Assembly: GCF_031846325.1 (NCBI RefSeq)
Contig: NZ_JAVRHZ010000001.1
Coordinates: 372,001-436,000 of the forward strand
Direction: 5' to 3'
DNA from: Patiriisocius_A hiemis
GTDB lineage: Bacteria; Bacteroidota; Bacteroidia; Flavobacteriales; Flavobacteriaceae
DNA: 64,000 bases
Shown: positions 26,252 through 35,048 of the stretch, in pieces
How positions within the stretch are numbered: position 1 is the stretch's first letter
How the letters are laid out: each line of letters starts with the position of its first letter
Notes under the pieces: model-generated
The model's input: only the letters and a program-made list of their open reading frames with translations
Told to the model about the DNA's origin: nothing
Databases searched by the model: none
Made by a program: the position numbers and the translations under genes

Positions 26252-26827
26252 ATGAAACTTGTTTTCGCAACCCACAACCAAAATAAATTTAATGAAGTCA
26301 AAGCATTAGTACCTAGTAATATTGAGTTATTAAGCTTAAATGATATTGGTTGTTTTGACGAGATTCCTGAAACCGCAGCTACAATCGCTGGTAATGCAGC
26401 TTTAAAATCCACTTTTGTAAAAGAGAAATATGGGTATGATTGTTTTGCAGATGATACAGGGCTAGAAGTAAAAGCTTTAAATAATGAACCTGGAGTTTTT
26501 AGTGCACGTTATGCTGGAGCTGCAAAAAACGCAAATGATAATATGAATAAACTATTATCAAATCTTAAAAACAAGAATGATAGAACAGCACAATTTGTAA
26601 CAGTTATCTCACTACTGTTTAAAGGAAGGCAAATGATTTTTCCGGGAATTTGTAAGGGAGAAATTAGTAAAGAAAAAATAGGAACCAAGGGTTTTGGTTA
26701 CGACCCTATTTTTATTCCAGAGGGTTTCGATAAAACATTTGCAGAAATGAGTTTAGAGCAAAAAAGTGAAATTGGACACAGAGGGAAAGCAATGCGTCAA
26801 CTAATTGATTATTTATCCAAATCATAA
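26252..26827 (+). CDS. rdgB: dITP/XTP pyrophosphatase (Ham1 family)
   Basis: 191 residues. Removes non-canonical purine nucleotides (dITP, XTP) from the pool by hydrolysis to the monophosphate. Family marks: FATHNQNKFNEVKAL at the N-terminus, FADDTGLEVKALNNEPGVFSARYAG (about 63-87, metal and base site), KGFGYDPIFIPEG and the end segment MSLEQKSEIGHRGKA. Complete. Confidence 0.95.
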   Translation: MKLVFATHNQNKFNEVKALVPSNIELLSLNDIGCFDEIPETAATIAGNAALKSTFVKEKYGYDCFADDTGLEVKALNNEPGVFSARYAGAAKNANDNMNKLLSNLKNKNDRTAQFVTVISLLFKGRQMIFPGICKGEISKEKIGTKGFGYDPIFIPEGFDKTFAEMSLEQKSEIGHRGKAMRQLIDYLSKS

Positions 26828-26866
26828 ATATCTCACAATAAGTAGTTACACTACGAAACTAAAACC

Positions 26867-26874
26867 TATCTTTG
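26867..26874 (+). promoter_or_regulatory. promoter -7 box of the DEAD-box helicase gene
   Basis: TATCTTTG, a match to TAnnTTTG, about 100 bases before the start codon; it implies a leader of about 90 bases. Confidence 0.45.
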
Positions 26875-26900
26875 CGCCTTCAAATTCTCAGAGAGAGAAT

Positions 26901-26950
26901 GTGCTAGGTTGAAGCCTTGGGTTTAATTGTCGTCCGCTTCCTTATAGCAC
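26901..26950 (+). promoter_or_regulatory. structured 5' leader of the DEAD-box helicase gene
   Basis: GTGCTA (26901-26906) pairs with TAGCAC (26945-26950), and inside GAAGC (26911-26915) pairs with GCTTC (26936-26940); the four-base strands between are the same length on both sides. The element ends 22 bases before the ATG. RNA helicase genes of this type are often regulated through their own leader or by cold, so a role in control is plausible but unproven. Confidence 0.4.
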
Positions 26951-26972
26951 GATATTAATTTAAACCATTTTA

Positions 26973-28754
26973 ATGGCAACATTTAAAGAACTAGGCTTAG
27001 AAGCAAACTTGCTTCAAGCAGTTACAGACATGGGGTTTGAAACCCCAAGTGAAGTACAAGAAAAAACAATTCCAATTTTATTAGAACAAGAAAGCGATCT
27101 TGTTGCATTAGCACAAACAGGTACTGGTAAAACAGCTGCCTTTGGTTTTCCTATGCTTCAAAAAATTGATGTAGATAGTAGAACTACACAAGGCCTTATT
27201 CTTTCTCCTACACGTGAATTGTGTTTACAAATTACAAATGAAATGAATAGCTACGGAAAGCACCTAAAAGGTCTTAACGTAACTGCTATTTATGGAGGAG
27301 CTAGTATTACAGAGCAAGCAAGACAAATTAAGAGAGGAGCACAAATTATTGTTGCAACACCGGGTAGGATGAAGGATATGATTGGTCGTAAAATGATTGA
27401 TATCTCCAAGATTCAATACTGTGTACTTGACGAAGCAGATGAAATGCTTAATATGGGATTTTATGAAGATATTACTGAAATATTATCTTATTCCCCTAAA
27501 GATAAAAGCACTTGGTTATTTAGTGCTACCATGCCTAAAGAAGTGGCTACCATTGCAAAAAAGTTTATGCATAAACCAATTGAGGTTACTGTAGGTTCTA
27601 AGAACGTAGGGTCTTCTCAGGTTTCTCATGAGTATTATGTAGTTGGAGCTAGAGATAGATATCAAGCGTTAAAACGCTTAGCAGATGCTAACCCAGATAT
27701 ATTTTCGGTAGTGTTTTGTAGAACAAAGCGAGATACACAAAAAGTAGCAGAGCAATTAATTGCAGATGGTTATAATGCAGGTGCAATACATGGAGACCTG
27801 AGTCAAAACCAACGTGATATTGTGATGAAGCAATTTAGAACACGTCAAATACAGATGTTAGTAGCTACAGACGTTGCTGCACGTGGGATTGATGTTGATG
27901 ATATTACACACGTTATAAATTATCAATTACCAGATGAGATTGAAACATACACCCATAGGAGTGGTCGTACTGGAAGAGCTGGTAAAACGGGAGTTTCTAT
28001 GGTTATTGTAACCAAAAGTGAAGCTCGTAAAATTCGTCAGATAGAGAAGATAATTCAAAAGCAATTTGAAGCAAAAGAAATTCCTTCAGGGATGGAAATT
28101 TGTGAAAAACAGCTGTATCATCTTGCAAATAGCATCAAGGACACAGAAATAAATCATGATATAGATGGGTATCTTCCTGCGATTGAAGAAGTATTAAAAG
28201 ACTTCACTAAAGAAGAATTAATAAAGAAAGTTTTTTCAGTAGAATTTACACGCTTTTATAACTATTACAAGAAAGCAAAAGATCTTAATGTTTCTGCTGG
28301 AGACATGAGTGATAGCAATTCAGATTCTATTCGATTCTTTGTGAATTTAGGTAGCAAAGATGATTTTGACTGGATGAGCCTAAAAGATTTCCTTAGGGAC
28401 TTATTGGAGCTTGGGAAGGATGATGTGTACAAGGTAGATGTAAAAGACTCCTACGGTTTCTTTAATGTAGATAAAAAGCACAAAGAACTTGTTGAGGGAG
28501 CCTTTAGTGATTTTGAACTAAACGGCAGAAAAATAACAGTTGAGGTTTCTACAGATAGATCAGGCGGCAGAGGTCGTGGACGAAAAAAAGGACGCGGTAG
28601 AGATAATAAAGGTGGTGGCAGAGGTCGTGGACGTAGAGATACTAAGAGCTTTGGAGGAAACGACAGCGGAAAATTTAAAGGAAAAAGCAGGAGACGAAGC
28701 GGTAACAAGCCTACTGGTGGTGGTACCGGAGGAAGACGTAGACGTAAAGGATAA
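26973..28754 (+). CDS. deaD: DEAD-box ATP-dependent RNA helicase (DeaD/CsdA-like)
   Basis: 593 residues. Q motif FETPSEVQEKTIP, Walker A AQTGTGKT (47-54), PTRELCLQ (79-86), DEAD at 153-156, SAT in LFSATMPK, then helicase domain 2 with ARGIDVDDITHV and HRSGRTGRAGKTG. A DbpA/CsdA-type RNA-binding domain follows (about 455-528: RFFVNLGSKDDFDWMSLKDFL), and a C-terminal tail from about 532 rich in Arg, Gly and Lys. Helps ribosome assembly or mRNA decay by unwinding RNA, often at low temperature. Structured leader in front. Confidence 0.95.
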   Translation: MATFKELGLEANLLQAVTDMGFETPSEVQEKTIPILLEQESDLVALAQTGTGKTAAFGFPMLQKIDVDSRTTQGLILSPTRELCLQITNEMNSYGKHLKGLNVTAIYGGASITEQARQIKRGAQIIVATPGRMKDMIGRKMIDISKIQYCVLDEADEMLNMGFYEDITEILSYSPKDKSTWLFSATMPKEVATIAKKFMHKPIEVTVGSKNVGSSQVSHEYYVVGARDRYQALKRLADANPDIFSVVFCRTKRDTQKVAEQLIADGYNAGAIHGDLSQNQRDIVMKQFRTRQIQMLVATDVAARGIDVDDITHVINYQLPDEIETYTHRSGRTGRAGKTGVSMVIVTKSEARKIRQIEKIIQKQFEAKEIPSGMEICEKQLYHLANSIKDTEINHDIDGYLPAIEEVLKDFTKEELIKKVFSVEFTRFYNYYKKAKDLNVSAGDMSDSNSDSIRFFVNLGSKDDFDWMSLKDFLRDLLELGKDDVYKVDVKDSYGFFNVDKKHKELVEGAFSDFELNGRKITVEVSTDRSGGRGRGRKKGRGRDNKGGGRGRGRRDTKSFGGNDSGKFKGKSRRRSGNKPTGGGTGGRRRRKG

Positions 28755-28827
28755 TTATTTTTTGGTTTCTAATGAAACTTTGGCACAATATTGACGTCTA
28801 TTATGTAACTTTACGTTTATAATTGCT

Positions 28828-29616
28828 ATGAGAGTATTTTTCACCATTTGTTTACTTTTTTTATGTACTTACCTTTCAGTAGGTCAAGAATCTATTGCAC
28901 AACCTCCAATTATTGAAGGTAAAGTGCTTAACGATGCGAATGATGAACCTCTTGAGAACGTAAATATTGTAAACCTAAATAGTGTAATTGGAGCAACATC
29001 TAACAAAGATGGTAGCTTCAAAATACGTGCTGTAGTTAATGATACTCTTTACTTTTCATATTTAGGTTTTAAGTCTATACGTGTTCGAGTAACAAATGAC
29101 TGGATGAAATTTGGTGGAGATATAAAAATAAAAATGACAGAGCTGAGTATTGCACTTGAAGAAGTAGTAGTAAAACCTGTACAACTTACAGGATATGTAG
29201 AAGTAGATGCTAAAACTATCCCAATTTACGATAATTACAGATATAGAATATCTGGATTAAGCACAGGTTACGAAGGAGGAAACCAGCAACCAAGTGCTGT
29301 TAATAAAGTCTTGAGTGCAATATTTAACCCCGCCGACTTCCTCTATAACGTGTTTGGAAAACGACCCAAACAGATGCGAAAACTTCGTAAAATGAAGGAT
29401 GATGATGAAATTAGAAACCTACTCCAATCTAAGTATGATAGAGAAACCTTAATGGCTGTTTTACAATTAGAAAAAGTAGATGTAGATGAAATTTTAAATA
29501 AATGTAGCTACTCTGCCGATTTTATTCGTACGGCAAATGATTTACAAATCCTTGACGCGATAAGTGAGTGTTATGAGGAGTATAGAGTCTTAAACCGAAA
29601 AAAGGATAAGAAGTAA
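28828..29616 (+). CDS. exported protein with carboxypeptidase-like regulatory domain
   Basis: 262 residues. Signal peptide (FLCTYLSVGQ), then an N-terminal beta-sandwich IEGKVLNDANDEPLENVNIVNLN...GATSNKDGSFKIRA...LYFSYLGFKSIRV (about 30-95), the CarboxypepD-reg-like domain that precedes TonB receptors in Bacteroidota. Here no barrel follows; the rest is a helical region ending in Lys/Arg-rich sequence. Function unknown, likely periplasmic or outer-membrane linked. Confidence 0.83.
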   Translation: MRVFFTICLLFLCTYLSVGQESIAQPPIIEGKVLNDANDEPLENVNIVNLNSVIGATSNKDGSFKIRAVVNDTLYFSYLGFKSIRVRVTNDWMKFGGDIKIKMTELSIALEEVVVKPVQLTGYVEVDAKTIPIYDNYRYRISGLSTGYEGGNQQPSAVNKVLSAIFNPADFLYNVFGKRPKQMRKLRKMKDDDEIRNLLQSKYDRETLMAVLQLEKVDVDEILNKCSYSADFIRTANDLQILDAISECYEEYRVLNRKKDKK

Positions 29617-29617
29617 T

Positions 29618-29923
29618 TTGCAAACCATTATTCATTATTCGTTACATTTTTTACTACCAGGCATTATTGCTTGGTTTTTTTATAGAGAATATTGGGTAAA
29701 AGTTTGGTTACTACTACTAGCAACTATGTTAATTGATTTAGATCACCTATTAGCCACTCCTATTTTTGATGCTAACCGCTGCAGTATAAACTTCCATCCG
29801 TTGCATAAGTATTACTCGCTAGGAATTTATATACTCTTTTTATTTTTTAAACGAACCCGTATCATAGGAATTGGATTGGTGTTACATATACTTACGGATT
29901 GGTTAGATTGTCTTTCAATGTAA
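29618..29923 (+). CDS. DUF6122-like small membrane protein
   Basis: 101 residues with two to three membrane helices and conserved polar marks: HYSLHFLLPG at the start, LIDLDHLLATPIFDANRCSINFHPLH in the middle and HILTDWLDCLSM at the end. The His/Asp pattern resembles membrane metal-dependent hydrolases (YdjM/LexA-binding inner membrane type). Starts with TTG at 29618, one base after the previous stop. Function unknown. Confidence 0.72.
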   Translation: MQTIIHYSLHFLLPGIIAWFFYREYWVKVWLLLLATMLIDLDHLLATPIFDANRCSINFHPLHKYYSLGIYILFLFFKRTRIIGIGLVLHILTDWLDCLSM

Positions 29924-29938
29924 AGCCCTAAAATTTAA

Positions 29939-29969
29939 AAAGCCCTTTTCATCAAATGAAAAGGGCTTT
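29939..29969. terminator. bidirectional terminator
   Basis: AAAGCCCTTTTCAT (29939-29952) and its exact complement at 29956-29969 with loop CAA; A/T runs on both sides. Lies between the DUF6122 gene and the convergent isomerase gene. Confidence 0.87.
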
Positions 29970-29993
29970 AAAGTGTATAATCAACTTTATTTT

Positions 29994-31100
29994 TTACTTC
30001 ACTTCTACAAGCTCAATTTCAAAAATAACATCTGAGTTAGGAGGTATTACATTTCCTGCACCTCTTGGACCCCAACCTAAATGTGATGGTATGTACGCTA
30101 TTATTTTGTCACCTACATTCATAGTAAGCAACGCTTCTTTAAACCCTGGTACTAGATTAGCATCTGGCCCATACTTAGTTGGAGCTGGGCTATAACCATT
30201 TTGAGCTACTTTTTGAGGATTTAACATTTCATACTTTTCCTCTTTTTCACGAATATTAGAGTCAAATAGCTTTCCGTCTTCTGCTAAGTATCCAGCGTAA
30301 TTCATCGTTACTGCCGAACCTTCAGCAGGCTTAGCTCCGTCACCTTTTTCAATAGTAACTATTTGTAATCCAGACTCAAGAGTCTCTGCATTTTCTTTTT
30401 GTTCAAGTAAGTACTTTAAAGTTTCGGCACCAACTTTTGCAATACGCTCTTCCTTTTCTTTCTTTTCTTGTTCGAGCTCTGTCATTGCATCTTCAAAAGC
30501 AGTTACCTTTACATTTCCTTTGTTTATGATGTTTACTTCGTTAATAGTTACAGCATCAACAGGTTTATTACTTGGCTTTTGTACTTCTACACTTCCAATA
30601 GAATCTACAACTTCTTGACCCATAACAATTTCACCAAATACTGTGTGCTTTCCGTCTAACCAAGGTGTTTCTTTTAGAGTAATAAAAAACTGACTTCCAT
30701 TAGTAGCTGGACCACTATTTGCCATAGATAAAATCCCTTTACTCTTGTGAGTTAAAGAATCTACAAACTCATCTGGAAATGTATATCCAGGGCTCCCAGT
30801 ACCATCTCCTTTGGGGTCACCACCTTGAATCATAAAGTCCTTAATTACTCTATGAAAGGTAAGACCATTAAAATATTTTTTACCTGCTAATGTTGAGTCT
30901 ACCATTGTATTACTTCCTTCGGCTAGTGAAACAAAATTTGCAGTTGTAAGTGGGGTAGCTTCATTATATAACTTAGCTACAAACGTTCCTTTGTTAGTTA
31001 TAAACTCTGCATATACTCCATTATCTAAATCTGGATATTTACTTTGGCATGAACCTAAAGCAAGGGTTGCGACTAATATTGCAAAAACAATTTTCTTCAT
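29994..31100 (-). CDS. dual-family peptidyl-prolyl isomerase lipoprotein (cyclophilin-FKBP fusion)
   Basis: 368 residues. Lipoprotein signal with Cys18 (ALGSCQSK). Residues about 30-190 are a cyclophilin domain (FHRVIKDFMIQGGDP, GSQFFITLKETPWLDGKHTVFG), about 195-260 a charged helical linker, and about 265-368 an FKBP domain (GSAVTMNYAGYLAEDGKLFDSN, VPGFKEALLTMNVGDKIIAYIPSHLGWGPRGAG, VIFEIELVEVK). Two unrelated isomerase folds in one protein. Last gene of the nrnA-gldI unit, six bases after gldI, so a role in folding exported gliding or envelope proteins is likely. Confidence 0.9.
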   Translation of the reverse strand: MKKIVFAILVATLALGSCQSKYPDLDNGVYAEFITNKGTFVAKLYNEATPLTTANFVSLAEGSNTMVDSTLAGKKYFNGLTFHRVIKDFMIQGGDPKGDGTGSPGYTFPDEFVDSLTHKSKGILSMANSGPATNGSQFFITLKETPWLDGKHTVFGEIVMGQEVVDSIGSVEVQKPSNKPVDAVTINEVNIINKGNVKVTAFEDAMTELEQEKKEKEERIAKVGAETLKYLLEQKENAETLESGLQIVTIEKGDGAKPAEGSAVTMNYAGYLAEDGKLFDSNIREKEEKYEMLNPQKVAQNGYSPAPTKYGPDANLVPGFKEALLTMNVGDKIIAYIPSHLGWGPRGAGNVIPPNSDVIFEIELVEVK

Positions 31101-31106
31101 TCTAAT

Positions 31107-31658
31107 TTAATTTTCTTCGGTTTGATTTATTGATTTTAATGTAATTGTACTTTTTACAGGGACGTTACTCCCTAATTTTCCTTGGATACCATAATATCCA
31201 TAGGCTTTGTATGATGGAAACAAGAAAGTAACTTGTTCTCCTTCTTGCATTAATTTTATTCCTTCTCGTATCCCTGAAATAAGGTCTTGATTTGTTTGTT
31301 CTACTTTATAAAATTGTAGCCCTGTTTCTTCTTCTGAAAGAATTTCCTTTCCGTTAAAATCTTCAATATTATAGGTAAAGGTTACTTCATCCCCAAAAAC
31401 CGGTTTGTTGGTAACAATGCTATCTTTACTATTATAATAATACCAGAAACCATTTTCTGAAGTGATGTAATTTCTTGTGCTGTCTTTATCGATGATAGAC
31501 TGGATAGCTGCTTTCTCCTGCTCATATAGTTTTTTATTTCTCTCTACAGAATTTTTTATGAAGGTTCCAGAATTAGATTGAACAGGTTTCCTTGCTTCAG
31601 GAGATTTACATCCAAAAACAAAAAAACAACTTAATATAAAAACAGTTCTAATGAGCAT
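31107..31658 (-). CDS. gldI: gliding-motility FKBP-type isomerase lipoprotein GldI
   Basis: 183 residues, lipoprotein with Cys17 (VFGCKSPEARKP) and an FKBP domain (about 80-180: GDEVTFTYNIEDFNGKEIL, LISGIREGIKLMQEGEQVTFLFPSYKAYGYYG). The SGTFIKNSVERNKKL stretch after the lipobox is typical of GldI. GldI is required in F. johnsoniae for surface gliding and the type IX secretion system. Overlaps the end of nrnA by 11 bases. Whether this strain glides needs the other gld/spr genes, which are not in view. Confidence 0.88.
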   Translation of the reverse strand: MLIRTVFILSCFFVFGCKSPEARKPVQSNSGTFIKNSVERNKKLYEQEKAAIQSIIDKDSTRNYITSENGFWYYYNSKDSIVTNKPVFGDEVTFTYNIEDFNGKEILSEEETGLQFYKVEQTNQDLISGIREGIKLMQEGEQVTFLFPSYKAYGYYGIQGKLGSNVPVKSTITLKSINQTEEN

Positions 31659-32670
31659 TTATCAACTTCTCTTTATAGCTTGACAAGATACTAATAAATT
31701 CAGTAACGGTATCTGCTAGAGACAAATCACTTTTCCCTCCGGCAGCGTTATTATGACCGCCCCCGCTGTAATGATTTCTTGCAAATTCATTTACTGAAAA
31801 ATCTCCTTTACTTCTAAATGAAATTTTAACTATAGACTCTTGCTTGTTTTCAATAAAAATTACGGCAAACTTTATTCCATTAACAGATAGTGCATAGTTT
31901 ACAAACCCTTCGGTATCTCCTTTTTTAAACTTGTGGTCATCAAGTTCTTTTTGGGATAACGTAATGTAAGCAGTATTAAATTCTTTTAAAACAACAAGAT
32001 TTTTTAATGCAACTCCCAAAAGTTGTAATTGCTCAGGGCTTTTAGTGTTATAAATATTTTGGTGTATTAAAGCTCCATTAGCACCCAATGCTACTAAATG
32101 TGCAATTACAGTGTGAGTAATCGCAGTTGTAGCAGGAAAACGGAACGACCCTGTATCGGTCATTATTCCTGTATAAATTTGGGTTGCAATATCTTTATTA
32201 AAAGTATGTTGTAACTCAAGGCTGGTTGCAAAGTGGTAAACCATCTCACAGGTAGAACTCATAGAAGTATCACTATACATCGCAACTGCATAGTCATCTG
32301 GTGCTTGGTGGTGGTCTATCATTATGAAATCTGCTGTAGCTTTCATAAGAACATCTCCAAGGTTTCCAACTCTAGAAAGAGCATTAAAATCTAGTGTAAA
32401 AATTAGGTTTGAGTTATCTATAATTTCTTTAGACTTTTCTATGGCTTGCTCGTAAATAACAATATTCTCACATTGTGGTAACCATTTCAAAAAATGAGGA
32501 AAGTCATTTGGCATCATTACAGTAACAGTATGCTCTGTAACTTTTAATATTTCACCAAGGGCTAAACAAGAACCTATTGCATCACCATCTGGGTTTTTGT
32601 GACCAATAATTGTTATATTTTTTGGAGACTGTAGCAGGTTTTTTACTTGCTGGATTGTTTCTTTATCCAT
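31648..32670 (-). CDS. nrnA: bifunctional oligoribonuclease/PAP phosphatase (NrnA-like, DHH family)
   Basis: 340 residues from the ATG at 32670, chosen over 32688 because it begins directly at the conserved N-terminus. DHH domain: NPDGDAIGSCLALGEIL, FTLDFNALSRVG, IDHHQAPDDYAVAMY, ATQIYTGIMTDTGSFRF; DHHA1 domain with SGGGHNNAAGG near the end. Degrades short RNA oligonucleotides and 3'-phosphoadenosine 5'-phosphate. First gene of the nrnA-gldI-isomerase unit. Confidence 0.92.
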   Translation of the reverse strand: MDKETIQQVKNLLQSPKNITIIGHKNPDGDAIGSCLALGEILKVTEHTVTVMMPNDFPHFLKWLPQCENIVIYEQAIEKSKEIIDNSNLIFTLDFNALSRVGNLGDVLMKATADFIMIDHHQAPDDYAVAMYSDTSMSSTCEMVYHFATSLELQHTFNKDIATQIYTGIMTDTGSFRFPATTAITHTVIAHLVALGANGALIHQNIYNTKSPEQLQLLGVALKNLVVLKEFNTAYITLSQKELDDHKFKKGDTEGFVNYALSVNGIKFAVIFIENKQESIVKISFRSKGDFSVNEFARNHYSGGGHNNAAGGKSDLSLADTVTEFISILSSYKEKLINAH

Positions 32671-32748
32671 AGAAGTACGAAGATACAATTTCTTAACTTT
32701 TGAATGGTTGAGAATGGCTAAATTTGAAAAACCTTTAACACTTACTTC

Positions 32749-33795
32749 ATGAAATATCTAGTTTTTACATTTTCGCTCTTTATTTTGTTTTCATGTAAAC
32801 AGCAAACTGCAGAGCATTCTCATGAACATCAAGAAACTGCTTATGAAAAAAAATCAGACTACACCATTGTTTTTGCAAGCTGTAGCGACCAAGATAGGCC
32901 ACAACCTCTTTGGCTGCCTATAATTAACAATAATCCAGATCTATTTATTTGGGGAGGTGATAATGTTTATGCAGATACAGATGATATGGCAAAAATGGAA
33001 GCAGATTACAACAAAGTTTGGGATAATAAAGACTATCAAGAACTAGCTTCTAATACCGAAATTATAGGTGTTTGGGATGATCATGACTATGGTAAAAATG
33101 ATGCAGGGAAAGAATGGACTAAAAAAGCCGAAGCGCAACAATTACTCTTAGACTTTTTAAAAGTACCAGAAGATGATGTGAGACGAAGTAGGGAAGGAGT
33201 CTATTTTTCAAAAATGATAACTACTTCAAAAGGGAAAATTAAAATCATTTTACTAGATACGCGTTACTTTAGAACTCAATTAAAGAAAAGTGAAGACCCT
33301 AATAAAAGGTATGACCCTTGGAGTGAAGAGGAGGGAGGAACCTTACTTGGTAAAACACAATGGGAATGGTTCACTGACGAATTAAATGATACTACTGCAG
33401 ACTTCACCATGATTGTTTCTAGTATTCAGTTTTTAAGTGACCAACACGGTTGGGAGAAATGGGGAAATCAACAAGCTGAAGTAGAAAAAATGTACAATAC
33501 CATTGCGAGTGCTAAAGCAAAAAATATCTTTTTTGTAAGTGGAGATAGGCACATGGCAGAGATTTCTAAAAATGAACTGGACTCTAAAGAGTATCCATTA
33601 ATAGATTTTACCTCAAGCGGATTAACACATACTTGGCTTACAACACCTACAGAAGAAAACCCATATCGAATAAGTAATGTGATAAAACAGTTAAATTTTG
33701 GAGTGCTTCATTTTAATTTTGACACAAAAGAAATCACATTCGAAATTAGAGGAGAAGATAACTTTTTATATGAAAGTTATACGCAAAAGTATTAA
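32749..33795 (+). CDS. PhoD-like alkaline phosphatase lipoprotein
   Basis: 348 residues. Lipoprotein signal (LFSCKQQ, Cys16). Metal-site segments: FASCSDQDRPQPLW, WGGDNVYADTDDM, GVWDDHDYGKNDAG, LLDTRYFRTQL and the C-terminal VSGDRHMAEISK. This is the PhoD calcium/iron-dependent phosphodiesterase/phosphatase family, exported to release phosphate from organic esters. A His-rich linker after the lipobox may bind metal. Monocistronic. Confidence 0.9.
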   Translation: MKYLVFTFSLFILFSCKQQTAEHSHEHQETAYEKKSDYTIVFASCSDQDRPQPLWLPIINNNPDLFIWGGDNVYADTDDMAKMEADYNKVWDNKDYQELASNTEIIGVWDDHDYGKNDAGKEWTKKAEAQQLLLDFLKVPEDDVRRSREGVYFSKMITTSKGKIKIILLDTRYFRTQLKKSEDPNKRYDPWSEEEGGTLLGKTQWEWFTDELNDTTADFTMIVSSIQFLSDQHGWEKWGNQQAEVEKMYNTIASAKAKNIFFVSGDRHMAEISKNELDSKEYPLIDFTSSGLTHTWLTTPTEENPYRISNVIKQLNFGVLHFNFDTKEITFEIRGEDNFLYESYTQKY

Positions 33796-33830
33796 TCATC
33801 AATATTGATTGTTTTTGAACTCTAATTGGT

Positions 33831-33838
33831 TATTTTTG
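33831..33838 (+). promoter_or_regulatory. ndk promoter -7 box (TATTTTTG)
   Basis: Match to TAnnTTTG, 19 bases before the ndk ATG. A TTG at 33805-33807 is 23 bases upstream, at the long end of allowed spacing. Confidence 0.45.
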
Positions 33839-33857
33839 CACAAAATTTTAAAACTAG

Positions 33858-34277
33858 ATGAGAACAGATAGAACGTTTACAATGTTAAAGCCTGATAGTG
33901 TTGAAAAAGGACACATTGGTGCTATTATTGAAAAAATTACTTCGGCAGGATTTAGAGTTGTTGCTATGAAGTTAACACAAATGACAACTGCAGACGCTAA
34001 AGAATTTTATGCAATCCATAAGGAGCGTCCTTTTTTCGGTGAGTTAGTAGAGTACATGACCAGAGGTCCTATTGTAGCTGCTATTCTTGAAAAAGAAAAT
34101 GCAGTAGAAGATTTCCGTACACTTATTGGAGCTACAAACCCAGAAGATGCTGCAGAAGGAACTATTAGAAAACTATACGCAGCTTCTATTGGAGAAAATG
34201 CAGTACATGGTAGTGATAGTGATGAGAATGCAGCTATTGAAGGTGCTTTTCATTTTGCAGGAAGAGAAATGTTTTAA
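33858..34277 (+). CDS. ndk: nucleoside-diphosphate kinase
   Basis: 139 residues, normal length. Transfers phosphate between nucleoside tri- and diphosphates through a phospho-His: His117 in the NAVHGSDS motif. TFTMLKPDSVEKGHIGAI at the N-terminus, and TRGPIVAAILEKENAV and GATNPEDAAEGTIRK in the nucleotide site. Complete; terminated by a strong hairpin. Confidence 0.98.
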   Translation: MRTDRTFTMLKPDSVEKGHIGAIIEKITSAGFRVVAMKLTQMTTADAKEFYAIHKERPFFGELVEYMTRGPIVAAILEKENAVEDFRTLIGATNPEDAAEGTIRKLYAASIGENAVHGSDSDENAAIEGAFHFAGREMF

Positions 34278-34297
34278 GACAATGTCTTAGTTATATT

Positions 34298-34327
34298 AAA
34301 AACGCCACTCAAATTGAGTGGCGTTTT
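34298..34327. terminator. bidirectional terminator between ndk and a DUF721 gene
   Basis: AAAACGCCACTCA pairs with TGAGTGGCGTTTT around a very short loop, with A and T runs on the two sides. Confidence 0.85.
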
Positions 34328-34331
34328 TGAT

Positions 34332-34628
34332 TTATCGTAAAACTAATTTGGTGATCAACTGTTTTCCCAAAGTTTCATTAAGCAGTTTTACTATCTTCTC
34401 TTTCCCATAACTTAATTCTTCTCGTAGCACCGAAGAACTTAACTGAATGTATAAAGTGCTTCCATCAAGTTTTACTTGCGTTGTATATCCAGAAACACCA
34501 GGCCCCATTACCTCATGCCATACCTCATTAATAGCAACTTTATCTAACCCCTTTTGCAGTTTGTTGTTGCTTATAAAATCTTTTAAAATATCACCCATAG
34601 GATTGGGCTCATGGTTTCTTTTACTCAT
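34332..34628 (-). CDS. DUF721/DciA-like protein
   Basis: 98 residues. Matches the DUF721 fold found next to recF in many genomes: LQKGLDKVAINEVWHEVMGPGVSGYTTQVKLDGSTLYIQLSSSVLREELSY...LNETLGKQLITKLVLR in short segments. DciA-type members load the replicative helicase DnaB. Last gene of the recF unit, which supports a DNA-replication role. Called DUF721 family because DciA proper cannot be proven by eye. Confidence 0.82.
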   Translation of the reverse strand: MSKRNHEPNPMGDILKDFISNNKLQKGLDKVAINEVWHEVMGPGVSGYTTQVKLDGSTLYIQLSSSVLREELSYGKEKIVKLLNETLGKQLITKLVLR

Positions 34629-34630
34629 AG

Positions 34631-35047
34631 TTACTCAAAAGTAAAGTTTTTAAAGCGTTTGTAGGTATATTTAATTTTATCTTTATTAAATACAACTAGT
34701 GAGCTGTCTTTAACATGTAGTATTGTTTCTTTCCAACTATTGTAAGGTGTTTTATAATACAAGTGCAGACTGTCATTTTCTTTTTTTATACTAAATGTTT
34801 CAGCACTTTTAGAGGTTGTAAAGGTACCATCAAGCTTTGGAGCAACTTTTTTTCTAATACCTACTGTATCGCCATTTATTTTAATAAAATCTATGGTAGT
34901 ACTTAAACCGAAGTCTTTTTCAGTTCCGTCACTTAAAGCTACTTTCTCTATTTGCCAATACCCAGAAAGGTCCTCTAGATTAATTTCACTTTTCTTTTTA
35001 CAACCAAAAATAAAGAGTGGAAGTAGTAGTAATAAGAATTTTTTCAT
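34631..35047 (-). CDS. lipocalin-like lipoprotein
   Basis: 138 residues. Lipobox Cys16 (LFIFGCKKK), then LSGYWQIEKVALSDGTEK and alternating beta-strands to the C-terminus (SWKETILHVKDSSLVVFNKDKIKYTYKR), as in lipocalin-like domains. Ligand unknown. Sits between recF and the DUF721 gene with one to two bases on each side, so it is co-transcribed with them though its function seems unrelated. Confidence 0.8.
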   Translation of the reverse strand: MKKFLLLLLPLFIFGCKKKSEINLEDLSGYWQIEKVALSDGTEKDFGLSTTIDFIKINGDTVGIRKKVAPKLDGTFTTSKSAETFSIKKENDSLHLYYKTPYNSWKETILHVKDSSLVVFNKDKIKYTYKRFKNFTFE

Positions 35048-35048
35048 T

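Noticed and set aside
28451..28794. Two frames of about 85 residues inside the helicase tail
   Set aside because: Low-complexity shadows of the Arg/Gly-rich C-terminus on other frames.
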